Part shown: in pieces, positions 54,805 through 64,000 of the stretch
How the letters are laid out: the number at the start of each line of letters is the position of its first letter
Numbering within the stretch: position 1 is the stretch's first letter
Source: Zopfochytrium polystomum
Lineage: Eukaryota; Chytridiomycota; Chytridiomycetes; Chytridiales; Chytridiaceae
NCBI GenBank assembly: GCA_025765615.1
Contig: JAIVFJ010000013.1
Location: 186,001 to 250,000, forward strand
Direction of reading: 5' to 3'
Length of the DNA stretch: 64,000 nucleotides
Made by a program: the position numbers and the translations under genes
Notes under the pieces: model-generated
Told to the model about the DNA's origin: nothing
Database searches by the model: none
The model's input: the letters and a program-made list of their open reading frames with translations, nothing else

Positions 54805-54820
54805 CTGGTGTGGTCACTAA

Positions 54821-55490
54821 ATGCACGTATCTCCACATGTGCCTCCTCGAGGGGTTCAGTTGGATCCCCAAATATCTGTTTCTGCAGTACGCTCCCCCGT
54901 TAATGAATTTGCAAAACATAGGTGCTTCATGTCCAAACGCTGTAGCCCAACATCTGGCAGTGTCGACCACCAACGATCGACCAGCAAGAAATGTTGCATA
55001 AATCAGGGCTGCCTGTCCTGTGGCAGTGCTTCACATTTCAGTAACCAATCTTTCAACTGTCCCTCATTCCCTGGCTGCTCTGCATGTGGACAGAGGACTC
55101 ATGTAAATCAGGATTCGTGTCTCTGCCCCCAATTTCCCGACTGCATGTCCTGTGGACTCCTCAGTCACTCAAGCCCAAACTCCCATCACTGCCCAAACCG
55201 CCAGCCATGCCCACGATGTGGCCTCAGGAACCACATTGACAAGCGCTCCCGCCATTGCCCTTGACCTTGCATCACTTGCTTGTGCAAAACAAACGACATC
55301 GCTGAAACCCATGAGTCCCTGAATTCTCTCAACTGTCCCTATTGCCCAGCGTGTGACACCTGTGGCAGCATGGATCACCTTGACTACTAGAGTAATGACT
55401 GTCCTGGCCACATCCCCTGCCATGCCTGTGGCCAAAGAACCATCGTAGCAGAAGTGATTGTCGATGCCCATGGACAATTGCTCAGCTTGG
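54821..55490 (+). pseudogene. Array of CCHC-like zinc knuckles
   Basis: Four clear and two weaker units of C-x2-C-G-x3-H-x6-7-C-P, spaced about 20-23 residues (CLSCGSASHF, CSACGQRTHV, CMSCGLLSHS, CPRCGLRNHI). The main frame stops at 55264 and further units continue after it with more stops. Such arrays bind single-stranded nucleic acid. It lies directly upstream of Helitron sequence and may have belonged to it or to a gag-like gene. Confidence 0.6.
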
Positions 55491-55506
55491 AATAGCAGTG
55501 GCTAGG

Positions 55507-56706
55507 GAATTTCATGCAGACCAGGTGAGTTCCATTTTCTTTTGCCTGCTGTGTTGGCCATTCCTCCTGACAGCCCATCCCAATTTTGGGTTTTCCCCCC
55601 CTCAGATTCGGGGAAAAGATGTTGACAAGCCACGGCCAAGGTGTTCCAGTCTTTACCGTCAGCAGACAGCTTCACCACAGCATTTCCAACTTTTGCAACA
55701 ACCCCAGGATCAGCCCAAGTTCTCTCAGATGTACATTTATTTCTGCCCAGCAGTTCAACTCCAGAATGACAGTCGCTGGAAGATTTGGCACCTTGCGCCC
55801 ACTTCCAGAAACAGTGCAGAGGCTGCAGGCTGAATTGCTGGAGGTGTTTTACTCTCTCTTCTGTTTGTGGTTCTTCAATGGTCTGATGTTGACTCCCTTT
55901 CTTTCTTCTTTGCTCCTTCCCCATCAAAGTTCAACCCATATGCCAGGCTTTATCAGACAGCTGGAGAATATCTGCGTGGCAATCCATCAGAAAGCTTTTG
56001 CATCCAATTTCGCTCACCCTCTGTTCAGATGGGAGTTGTCAATCGGACTACCTATAATGCTCCGACTGGTGATGTCATTGCTGCAATCCTGCCTTCAGAC
56101 CCGGAAATGGAGGAAGGTAACCATCGAAGCATTGGGCGCTGGATGGCAGATTTGTCAGATTCCTCCTGAATACCCCTGCAACCTGCCACTGGCCCACCCT
56201 TTGATCTTCCCCTGCAGCAACCAAGGCTGGATGGATGGTATTGCAAAAATTATACCACAGACTGGACAGGACAGGACAGGATCTGGAAAGGACAGGACGG
56301 GATCTGGGCAGGACTGGGGTGGCCAGGGTGATGCCCTTTGCGGTGCTGACAATGAGGATTCTGACAGCGAAACTCCTGGGGATGCCTATGGTGCTGCAGC
56401 AGATGATGCAGATCCTGAGGAGGATTTTGATGTGGAGGCAGATTCTGAGAATGGCTTTGATGATGACAATGCCAGCAGTGACAGTAGGGAGGGGAGGGTG
56501 AGGAGGAGGACAACTGTTCAATGCCCCAGTACTACTGCTACCAGCTCATGTTCAAGCTGGGCTCTCACATACACCTGTACAGGAAGCTCTTTCAGCAGCT
56601 GATTGTGGACCTCTATGTAAGTGTGGAGTCAAACTGACTAAGTTTCATCTGCCAAAACCAGAAAAGGTTGAGGGCTGCAGATTATCATGGACTGCATGAT
56701 GCCGTC
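55507..56706 (+). pseudogene. Helitron replicase remnant (Helitron_like_N region)
   Basis: Across frames the conserved order is readable: GVPVFTVSRQLHHSISNF, then NPYARLYQTAGEYL, NRTTYNAPTGDVIAAILP, LPLAHPLIFPCSNQGW, an acidic stretch, and YYCYQLMFKLGSHIHLYRK followed by LFQQLIVDLYVSVES and KRLRAADYHGLHDA. These match the N-terminal domain of Helitron rolling-circle transposases. Many stops occur. It is cut off exactly where the inverted Copia-1 LTR begins (56707), so Rep and helicase are missing. Confidence 0.8.
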
Positions 56707-57968
56707 TGATGAAATCCCACCCAGGACTGGAGGGACTTGGTGTGTGTGGGGATGAAGAGAGAGAGAGAGAGAGAGAGTAGTGATGATGGAAAAGGGAGAG
56801 GAGTGAGAGGATGGAGAGAGGAGAGAGGAGTGAGTGGGCAGAGATGGAATAGAGAGCAAATAGAGGAAGAGAGATTGGCTTGTTTTGCACTGGATTCTGT
56901 CAAAGCAGCAAGGAGGGGGTTGAATTCCTTGTTTGATCTCTGTGAGAGGTTGCTGCTTTTATACTCCTGCAGGTTGGAGCCATCAGAAAACAGAGGGAGC
57001 AGTGGGCTGCACAGAGCAGGCCACAGAAATGAGATAAAACAGGCTGAGCACCAATCCCCAGCCTGGGCTAAGTACCCATTCAGGGCTGAGTACCACCCAG
57101 TGCTGGGTATCACTCAGGGCTGAATACCAGCCAGGGCTGAGTACCAGCCTGGGCTGAGAACCACCCAGGGCTGAGTACCAGCCTGGGCTGAGTACCACCT
57201 TGGGCTGAGCACTTTGTCTGGGCTGAGTACCACCAGGAACCAATTTACAGCTTGTTTGAGAAACAGTTGCTTGTAAATTGGTTTGGTTGTTTCCAAATCA
57301 GGAAGCTTGTTTGGGAAACAAGCCGCTTTTTTCCTTGTTTTTAGAAATCCAATGATTGGTGCAATCTCTGGTGAGCTCAGTTTTTATCTCACTTTTAGAA
57401 ATGCAGTGATTGGTGCAATCCCTGATTCCTAAATGCCTGTTGCATTGCTCAGATTGCACAGCACAGCAGGAAAGCTGGAATTCCAGATCAGGAAGCGGAA
57501 TTCCGGTGCAGAGAGCGGAATTCCGGAGCATTGGGCAGTGGTACACTGCTTCTGCATGCTTGCTGTGCTGTGTTACATGTGCAGAGTGCGTAGTTTGAGC
57601 GTTTTTGTGCATGTTCTAATTGCATTGTTCCTACCGGTAGGATGAACAAAGCTAGAACAACAGCCGCCTTTGCCTATCTCTTTTTATTGAGAACAGATTT
57701 GCCCTTCTGAGCGCCCCATTCAAGTATTGAATCTACTGAGTCCTTCAAACACCCCATCCAATGTGATTGGATGGAGTTCTCAAAGGGATCATCAGTAACG
57801 GGCGTAGTGTACCCCGTGGGTCGAATCTCAACACATCCCCGCAATAGAAAGAGAGGGGGCAACTGTTTCTCCTGGAGTACATGGCTGTCCAACAATGCCA
57901 GCCAAGCAGTGGGACTCGAACCCACCCATGCACCCCCCTACACTTGTGAAAACCTGCATGAACCCACA
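56707..57968 (-). repeat. Inverted copy of the Copia-1 LTR plus 36 bp of internal sequence
   Basis: Reverse complement of 8411-9769 along its whole length, including the polypurine tract, T-arm-like hairpin (57909-57925), minisatellites and TATA box. About 100 bp shorter because the minisatellites have fewer units. No target duplication is seen (CCGTC versus ACAAA), and the flanks do not belong together (Helitron on one side, AT-rich genes on the other). It probably marks a rearrangement breakpoint. Confidence 0.88.
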
Positions 57969-58387
57969 ACAAAAATACTGAGACAAAAATAGATGAAATT
58001 CTAAAAATGGAACGAGAAACTGGCATAAAAATGAGAAGAGGAAAAGTGAAAGTGTCTGACAAAGTTAAAGAAATATTTGATTACGCTGAATTCCAACGAG
58101 AAAGAGAAGACTGCAAAGAATTCATTTACGACAATGACAAAGGAAAGGAAATCCGAAAATGTGAATCTGACGATGTTGTATTTGTGGATATAAAAAGAAG
58201 AGACAGAACAATACTTTCACGTCAAATACTAATGAGATATATTGAAGAAGATATAGAATTTCAAAGTTACGAAATTGAAAATTATGAAATAGAAAGCGGT
58301 TATAGACACTATTACTGCAGCGAAATAGAAAGAGATATTTTTAATGTGAGATATGGAACACAATACATAGATACACAATTTGATTAA
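57969..58387 (+). CDS. AT-rich ORF of unknown function, probably lacking its 5' end
   Basis: ATG at 58007 gives 126 residues, but the frame stays open upstream to near the LTR edge (KIDEILKM before the Met), so the gene may have been cut by the LTR. The product is highly charged (Glu/Lys/Arg) with no signal peptide or membrane segment: MRRGKVKVSDKVKEIFDYAE ... YRHYYCSEIERDIFNV. Codons strongly favour A/T ends, unlike all neighbours. No family is recognised. A foreign source (virus, plasmid or bacterium) is possible but unproven. Confidence 0.5.
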
Positions 58388-58407
58388 ACTGTCATCTAAA
58401 AAGAAAG

Positions 58408-59005
58408 ATGAAAAATCTGACAGGAACATATATTTCAATGATTGTAGGATTGATAGGAGGTTTTGCTACGAGTAGATATTTTTCGGAAGAGAAAAAAGAA
58501 GTTTTGTTACCATTGTCAGAAAGTAAAATAGAACAGTCAGAAAAAGAGAAAAATAAAATTGTTACCATTGTTAGAAAGTAAAATAGAACGGTTAGAAAAC
58601 GAGAAAAAAGAGCGTTTTAAAGAAGGACTGGAACAAGGACAATTGATGCCTGCATTAGAGTATTCAGTGCAAACAGGACATGACGAAGTTGCAAGGTTTT
58701 TGGAAACGATAGCAAAGAATAGTTTTCAGCACGAAGTGGAACATTTTAAAGCAGCACGTTTATTTGTACAACCACTGTATAGAATGGATTTATCTGGGAA
58801 ATGTTATGTAATAGGGAAATTCTTTGGACGTGCCATAGCAACACCATGTGAAACATACAACAGATTTGATCGTGAAAAGTTGAACGAGATATTTTCAAAA
58901 AGACCGGAGTTCTCTGAACTGGCAGAGTTGCGAGAACAGATTGAACGACGTTTAGATGAGAATCTGAACGCAGAAGTAAGAAAAGTACTAGAAAAACATT
59001 CTTAA
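58408..59005 (+). pseudogene. AT-rich gene with membrane anchor and coiled coil, broken by a 55-bp duplication
   Basis: ATG 58408 starts MKNLTGTYISMIVGLIGGFA, a single membrane segment, then SRYFSEEKKEV. A tandem duplication of 55 bp (58504-58558 and 58559-58613) coding LLPLxESKIE shifts the frame, and the first frame stops at about 58580. The second frame continues from the second repeat with a coiled coil and a compact domain (ALEYSVQTGHDEVARFLETI, RLFVQPLYRMDLSGKCYVIG) to 59005. Without the duplication it would be one protein of about 180 residues. It starts 20 bp after the previous ORF, a bacterial- or virus-like spacing. Family unknown. Confidence 0.5.
58504..58613 (+). repeat. 55-bp tandem duplication
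   Basis: Units begin TTGTTACCATTGT at 58504 and 58559 with a few substitutions between them. The length shifts the reading frame. Confidence 0.85.
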
Positions 59006-59060
59006 TGATTTTGAAGGAAAGGCGACGTCAAAGATGTTCAATAATATAAGTTTTACGACA

Positions 59061-61148
59061 TTATGTTATTGAAAATGTTAGTTTATGAGAAGTACCTGCC
59101 ACCCAAACAAGTCCATACTTCTTATACAGCAATTTCAACCTCTCGCCAAAATCAACCCGCTCAAACCATGTTGCATCTCTCTCCAAGACTGACTTCCAAA
59201 TGGAAATAATATCAGTTGACAGCACACGTCGGAAATCTGCACCACTTGATGAAAAGACAGTTACCGGGGATTCCTCAGACACCCTCAATTCAAAATATCT
59301 CCAAGCCTCACAGAAGACTGACTCCACCCATACTTCCTTTAAGCAGCTGGCGACATTGTTTGTAATCACCAGTCCAGAGCAAGGATCCAACATTTGAGCG
59401 ACATAATCCAGTTCCAGTGATTGAACGTTCGACATATAGGGAACCCCATAATGTTCCATAAAGTGATAGGTGTGGCTCGAGTAAGCAGAAAGGAGATGCA
59501 TCAGAGACTGTGTAATTATTGGAGATGCCAAATGGAAACCAACGACTTGTTTGCGAAGCAGGCGGACAGCTTTCATCACTAGAAATCCATTCCAGAGACA
59601 AACATTTACCAACAAGGTTTTAAATGTTTCTCGTTCAAGATCTTCAAGCAGTAAACGTTCCATATCTTCAATTGATGCAGATTTTTTGTTGATAAGGATA
59701 GCCATCTGTTCAGTAAACGCTTTGGTAAGTGCCTCTGAGACGTATAACAAATCCTCATGAATTCTGTTCCAAATCACGACCATATCGGACAGAGTTATAA
59801 AACTTAGATGTCGAATCACTGTCATAACTACACGTTCCATATTTTCAACAAGCTCCGAATCAAAACCCCATTTGTAATCAATGTTTCTGAATAAAAATTG
59901 AACCAATGGCTGAACGTGCTCCACAAATCCGCGCTGTGCTAGGACGTTTGATAGTACTGGAAAGCAGCTCCCATGTAGGTGGCAGTCCACTGAAGCAAGA
60001 ATACCAATAAGCTTTGGTGCTTGTTTGCCAATCACATCTACACAAAGCGGTTGTAATAATTTGAGTTGCCTTTCAATGAATGCTTTATAGACAGGGGCAT
60101 CAGACTTGTCGATTTCAAGTTTGGAGTTGGTTTGTAGCATAGTGTCAAGTGCGAGTCCCATCACCTTGTCTGAATCCAAGAAACGAACAAACCATACAGG
60201 CTGTTTACCGCAATTGTTGGGATCCATTTCTCGAACCACGATTTGTTTCCAAAATGGAATCCAATAAGGACTGGTACAAATAGACTGAAAAACACGAGTT
60301 GGTTCTGACCATTGTGTCTTGACAGTGAATTCAAGTACATTAAGGAGGTCCCATGCTTGACAGACACTGTCTGCAGAGAGTGCGGGAATAAGTGCCAAAA
60401 CGGCTGTAACAAGCAGTCGTGGTAATCGCAAAGAAGGATCTTCTTCAGATTCCCGCTCAGATTCTTGATCAGATTCATTTTCGACTGCAATTGATATCGT
60501 TTTGCAACGTTCAACAAGGGTTCCGAGATGAGTTTTGACGTAGGTTTCCAAGTATTGAAGCGCTTCCAAAGCTTGATCGCTTTCAAAGCTGCTGGTCAGT
60601 AAGTTGATGAGAGTGTCGCCATTACCGTCACCATCATCACAATGAGCTCTATCAATCAAGCCCTTCCAGAATTCCAAGCGCAACTCAAATGGCCTCAGCC
60701 GAAGGGACTGCCCAACCTCAACGGAAGAGTTTATGGCTTGGGCTGAAAGATTGTCCAAATGGCCGGCAGGAGATAGCAGGATGCTATCGATAGAAAATAG
60801 AAGCGGGATTGATTGTAAAATCGCATGATCTTCCTCAGAGCCTTGAAGATCAAACGTGTGGGACAGATCTATGTAGCTCCGAATAGCGACCAGTATAGAG
60901 AAAAAGAAGGGGCTCTGGCTTTCATCGAAACTATCTTTTGGCCTCTCCCAAAGGCAGTCCTTTGTAGCTGACATGTGGGCAATGCGGAGGAGGGGATCAA
61001 TGAGCAATGGCTTTACAAAACGACGTCCAACGACCGATCGGGCAAGGGAGCAGCAGCAAGCTAGTCGAGTAAGATCCAAGAAGGTCAGCAAGCTGCAGAT
61101 GGCACAGATCACATCGTCGGGAAGGCGAAAAAGGAGCTGGTGATGCAT
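59061..61148 (-). CDS. F-box-like protein, 695 aa
   Basis: ATG at 61148 (MHHQLLFRLPDDVI). Residues about 5-45 fit an F-box: LFRLPDDVICAICSLLTFLD then LARSVVGRRF. The rest is long, alpha-helical and without repeats I can name; an acidic cluster (ENESDQESERESEEDPS) lies about residues 225-240. One exon to the stop at 59061; a possible GTACTT...CTAAC intron near the end could change the last residues. Likely a substrate receptor of an SCF ubiquitin ligase, by the F-box only. Its G+C is lower than that of the 26.8-47 kb genes. Confidence 0.65.
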   Translation of the reverse strand: MHHQLLFRLPDDVICAICSLLTFLDLTRLACCCSLARSVVGRRFVKPLLIDPLLRIAHMSATKDCLWERPKDSFDESQSPFFFSILVAIRSYIDLSHTFDLQGSEEDHAILQSIPLLFSIDSILLSPAGHLDNLSAQAINSSVEVGQSLRLRPFELRLEFWKGLIDRAHCDDGDGNGDTLINLLTSSFESDQALEALQYLETYVKTHLGTLVERCKTISIAVENESDQESERESEEDPSLRLPRLLVTAVLALIPALSADSVCQAWDLLNVLEFTVKTQWSEPTRVFQSICTSPYWIPFWKQIVVREMDPNNCGKQPVWFVRFLDSDKVMGLALDTMLQTNSKLEIDKSDAPVYKAFIERQLKLLQPLCVDVIGKQAPKLIGILASVDCHLHGSCFPVLSNVLAQRGFVEHVQPLVQFLFRNIDYKWGFDSELVENMERVVMTVIRHLSFITLSDMVVIWNRIHEDLLYVSEALTKAFTEQMAILINKKSASIEDMERLLLEDLERETFKTLLVNVCLWNGFLVMKAVRLLRKQVVGFHLASPIITQSLMHLLSAYSSHTYHFMEHYGVPYMSNVQSLELDYVAQMLDPCSGLVITNNVASCLKEVWVESVFCEAWRYFELRVSEESPVTVFSSSGADFRRVLSTDIISIWKSVLERDATWFERVDFGERLKLLYKKYGLVWVAGTSHKLTFSIT

Positions 61149-61305
61149 GGTTGACTTGTCATTCAATAACGTCCTTTTCTTTCTTTTATTTCACTTTTTT
61201 CCACCCTTCGCTCTTCCTGTCACGACTCTGGCCTTGAGCGGTGAATTCGACCCTTTCTTCACCACAGTCATTTTCGCTTGCTTCGTTGGCTTCGTGAGTC
61301 CCTTT

Positions 61306-63098
61306 TTAGGCGTAGTTGCTTTTGCATTTCGTTCCCATTTTCGTTGCAGTCGTTTTTGCCGATTTCGTCCCTTTTTTCGTCGTTGCAAGCTTGCTCCACT
61401 TGTCCTTCCACGACTTAGTAGCATCACTAGCAAGCTTACGGAATAAGTTTGCATTCTTCGGTTGCTTCTGGTCTGCATAAGTGGTTAGTTGTGGATGAGG
61501 AAGACGACGCAAATCAACCTTGAAATGCTTGGGTTTCTCTCAAAAGCTTCCCAGAATCGACATTCTTTCCTGACGAGCTACTCGACTGTGACATTGCCCG
61601 GAATCCGTGCAACCGTCTTCCTGCCTGAAAAGTAGACATTGCACTTGAAGTCACCGCTGCATAATCGCGATCACTAAGAACAAGCTGTTTATATATTAGA
61701 CCGAGGCTTTTCGCGCGATTAGAGAAAGACATACTAGTGGAAGATTGGCTGCAAAGAACTGAGCAAGTTCTAGAGTTTCAGGTCTGCTGTCATCATGGCC
61801 TGAAACTTGATTCAAAACCTTCTCAGGAGCTGTAGCATCGTCTCTGGCGAACCGCCTTCTTGTACGCGCAAGCAATAGTTTAAGTGTAGTAGGAACATCA
61901 CCGACAGGACTCCCGACTTTTTTTTGAGCAATTCCAGCTATTAAGATCCCACATTGCCGATTCTCACGGCAGATGGTGTTTTGCTCATCGTCTTTTGCCC
62001 GCTGTATTCTGGCCTTGTAGGCGCTTTTGTTTGCTTCTCTCTCTGCATGAGCGGGAGATTCGTCTTTTCTCTGAGTTTGGATAAGGACATTTGTGTCAAA
62101 AAGAGAAGCAGCAATACCACTGGATATTCATAATTGATCTTCAGCCCCTCCGCCAGCCAATTATCAATTCTAGTGTTGGCAGACTGGACAGCCGTTCTAA
62201 AGTTGTCCACAATTGTTCCTGCGTGTAAAGGGATAAGTAAAGCGAAAGAGGCAAAACACAAATACCCTTTCTATCCTCTGGAAGACAGCCAACGTTAATG
62301 AATCCAAGGGACATTCGAAGAATCCGAATCAAGCCCGGCAAAGCTGCATTGCGCTTGCTCTTGATTAGTACCCACTCCTTGCTGAGGGCTTCTGACTTTG
62401 TTTTCAGACCTTCCTTGAATCCGTTATCCAGGACAAGAAGCTCCTTAGCCCCGTTGGCTAAGGTGGAGATTGGCATTGTGTTTGAATCGCGACGGTTGAG
62501 GAAATTCTTAATATCCTGCAAGCCAGACCATTGTCTTTCCTGAAAGAATTCTCTATGTTGGCGGATTGATGGATTGGGCTGCTGTGGTGTACACTACTGA
62601 AGGTGGTGGTGGTGGGAGGTTGATCTTGGCTTCTGTCAGTCTTGTGTTTGTCTTTATACAAAACTGTTACAAGGACCATCACTTGCAAAATGCTGCAAGT
62701 CATCCTTGCAGAGCAGTATCAGGTCAAAGCTCCTGCACACTGCTTACACCAAAAGACCCAAAACTAACATTTCCAAGGTTCGGACTTGCTCCAGGGTGCA
62801 GTCTTGGACGATTGGGAATATGAAGAAATCAACTACTTCGTTGAGCTGCAATTGGCTAACAGAGAGTAAGAACGAAACTGAAACAAACCTCAATTGCATG
62901 GTCTCGATTCTGGCCAGGCTTGATCTTAAAATCCAAGTCTTTCTGTAGAGCGGGGGTTCCAAGGTTATAGAGCACTGTCGAAACTGGCACGTCTGCTCCG
63001 TGACTTTGACCGGTGATCGCGAGGACGACGACAAGGTACAAAAAGAATCGGCGAAAGGCGGTCTGGTGACACATTCGAGGGGGGGTTTTGGAGATCAT
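61306..63098 (-). pseudogene. Secreted-protein gene disrupted by a solo LTR
   Basis: ATG at 63098 begins a signal peptide (core FFLYLVVVLAITGQSHGADV). Exon 1 ends at 62889; a 43-nt intron follows. Exon 2 starts at 62845 (LNEVVDFFIFPIVQDC), is interrupted by the LTR at 62541-62769, and continues to 62266 (KNFLNRRDSNTMPISTLANG, LPGLIRILRMSLGFINVG). Further exons start at 62218 and after introns near 62110, 61734 and 61559. The C-terminus is Lys/Thr-rich. Without the LTR and one TTTCC the frame is open across the site. With it, translation stops after eight LTR codons. No known family recognised. Confidence 0.7.
62541..62769 (-). repeat. Solo Copia-2 LTR inside a host gene
   Basis: 229 bp, the same length as the Copia-2 LTRs and very similar to them, flanked by a perfect duplication TTTCC (62536-62540 and 62770-62774). 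It lies in the same sense as the gene it breaks. Few differences from 1543-1771 suggest a young insertion followed by LTR recombination. Confidence 0.95.
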
Positions 63099-63200
63099 GG
63101 GTCGCTGCACGGTTTCAGGGAGGAGCGAGACCAGCGTGGAAGAGTGAGAGGAGAGCGAGAGGAGAGACTGGCCGTTGAACTGACTGGCGGGGCGTGGGGT

Positions 63201-63207
63201 TTATATA
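63201..63207 (-). promoter_or_regulatory. Possible TATA box of the disrupted secreted-protein gene
   Basis: TATATAA on the - strand about 105 bp upstream of the start at 63098, with a purine-rich stretch between. Confidence 0.45.
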
Positions 63208-64000
63208 CATTTGATAAAAGAATATAAAAAAGGAAAAGTAAAATTACTCTACTTGCTGTCTGTTGGAAGGGGCTTGATCAGAGAGAAATGGTTTTTTTTT
63301 TTGCCTCCATTTGCTGTTGAAAGGGTGGGGACAGGCCACAGCAGAGAAGAAAAATTTGTCTCCATTTGGTGAAGCTTTTTGAAAGGAGGAGGGACAGGGA
63401 AAGCTGGTTTGTTTGATTGAGACAAAGAATCAGCCACAATGAGATCAAAACAAACAATCAGACACAGGATCAATCAACACACATGATTAACCATACCATA
63501 CCTTTTAATGAGACAATCAACCAACCATATAATGAGACACACGCGCAGAGCTTTGACAAGGCGTCCTTTCAGAACGTGTGTGACAAGTTGTTCTTTCTTT
63601 CTGAATGTGCATGACAAGGCATCCTTTCATAACCGGCGGGACAAGTCGTTCTTTGTGTGTGACATGTTTTCATGAGCATGACAAGGCGTCCTTTCAGAAC
63701 GAGCTTGACAAGTCGTTCTTTCTGAATTCCAGCTCATTCTATTCCAATTGATTGAACCCTCTCACCACCAAAGTGTACAATGTGAAAGATTGAACTTCGG
63801 ATTGAGATGGATCGAAAAAGATTGCGAGATGTTGAGAGGCAATGGTAACATGGGGGGGTTATTGATCGGCTTCAATACGGAGCATGTTGATGTGCGAGAT
63901 TGAGAGGGGCGTGATTATAATGGTTCAAATAATCGAGAGCGATCAAAAGGAAATTGTCACAGGGAATTGTTTGGAAAGTGATGAAAGAGCGAGGAAGGAT
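63208..64000. other. Upstream intergenic region with short repeats
   Basis: No gene is seen. AATGAGACA/CAATCAACCA-like short repeats occur at 63435-63545 and a minisatellite at 63555-63727. Confidence 0.5.
63555..63727 (+). repeat. Minisatellite GACAAGGCGTCCTTTCAGAACG
   Basis: Three units of about 58-67 bp start at 63555, 63613 and 63680. Each unit combines GACAAGGCGTCCTTTC and GACAAGTCGTTCTTT half-units, so the unit itself looks like a diverged dimer. Confidence 0.7.

Larger units (their letters stand above)
51969..54820. other. Low-complexity region with microsatellites and dispersed repeats
   Basis: Contains poly-T tracts (52000-52028, 54223-54247), a CA run (52105-52128), CAG/GTG triplets (52145-52230), T-rich repeated TTTTTCTATTTTG-like units (52330-52450), a dispersed repeat (53085-53365), two GC-hairpin repeats (53370-53475 and 54035-54125) and a 75-bp TC microsatellite (54724-54798). 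No gene is seen. Confidence 0.65.

Noticed and set aside
54369..54973. Arg-Glu repeat ORFs over the TC microsatellite at 54724-54798
   Set aside because: Dinucleotide repeat artefact.
58007..59005. Assigning the AT-rich genes to a giant virus or mitochondrial plasmid
   Set aside because: Base composition and spacing suggest a foreign source, but no hallmark gene is present, so no donor is named.
1..64000. CRISPR arrays, bacterial operons, ribosome binding sites, rRNA genes
   Set aside because: No regularly spaced short repeats with unique spacers and no rRNA signature seen; the gene structure is eukaryotic.

Overview
The window is nuclear DNA of a eukaryote, most likely a fungus and perhaps an early-diverging (chytrid-like) one. 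The support is short GT-AG introns (about 40-120 nt, some with CTAAC-like branch sites), a RasGEF gene, a secreted bifunctional catalase-peroxidase, PNO1, F-box proteins, and Ty1/copia, Ty3/gypsy chromodomain, Tc1/mariner and Helitron elements. There is no operon structure and no sign of bacterial gene organisation. The genus cannot be fixed from sequence alone.

Layout. (1) 1-9769: 3' part of a Ty1/copia element (Copia-1, + strand, 1.32-kb LTR), split by a complete nested copia element (Copia-2, - strand, 1543-7944, 229-bp LTRs, 5-bp target duplication CTATT). Copia-2 itself carries a solo gypsy LTR. (2) 9770-16894: repeat-derived DNA with a dUTPase-like broken ORF, a 5' fragment of a second Copia-2 copy and two tRNA-like sequences. 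(3) 16895-25485: a nearly intact chromodomain Ty3/gypsy element on the - strand (gag, then pro-RT-RNase H-integrase-chromodomain), into which a shortened derivative of the same family (19386-22656) has jumped. (4) 25486-26854: Tc1/mariner relics. (5) 26855-47100: a GC-rich gene island holding an F-box/PP2-like gene, a RasGEF gene, a secreted KatG-type catalase-peroxidase, a hypothetical gene, a Ser/Ala-rich protein with a PH-like C-terminus, and PNO1. (6) 47640-57968: a GMC oxidoreductase C-terminal fragment, an AP-endonuclease-like region beside a gypsy integrase, Helitron pieces, zinc-knuckle arrays, low-complexity DNA and an inverted copy of the Copia-1 LTR. (7) 57969-59005: a compact AT-rich pair of ORFs unlike everything around them. 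(8) 59061-63098: an F-box-like gene and a secreted-protein gene broken by a solo Copia-2 LTR (target duplication TTTCC).

The most interesting signal is in the gypsy family. Its LTRs carry, upstream of the TATA box, 23-32 consecutive 5-bp units in which nGAAn and nTTCn alternate. This is the layout of a heat-shock-factor binding array. Next to the LTR is an 11-nt primer site complementary to sequence just downstream of the TATA box, which fits Tf1/sushi-type self-priming. Gag and pol are offset by -1 at a CCCAAAC slippery heptamer. The nested derivative has lost reverse transcriptase, RNase H and the integrase core through two deletions that keep the reading frame, yet its two LTRs are identical. 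It was therefore probably mobilised recently by an autonomous relative such as the element it sits in.
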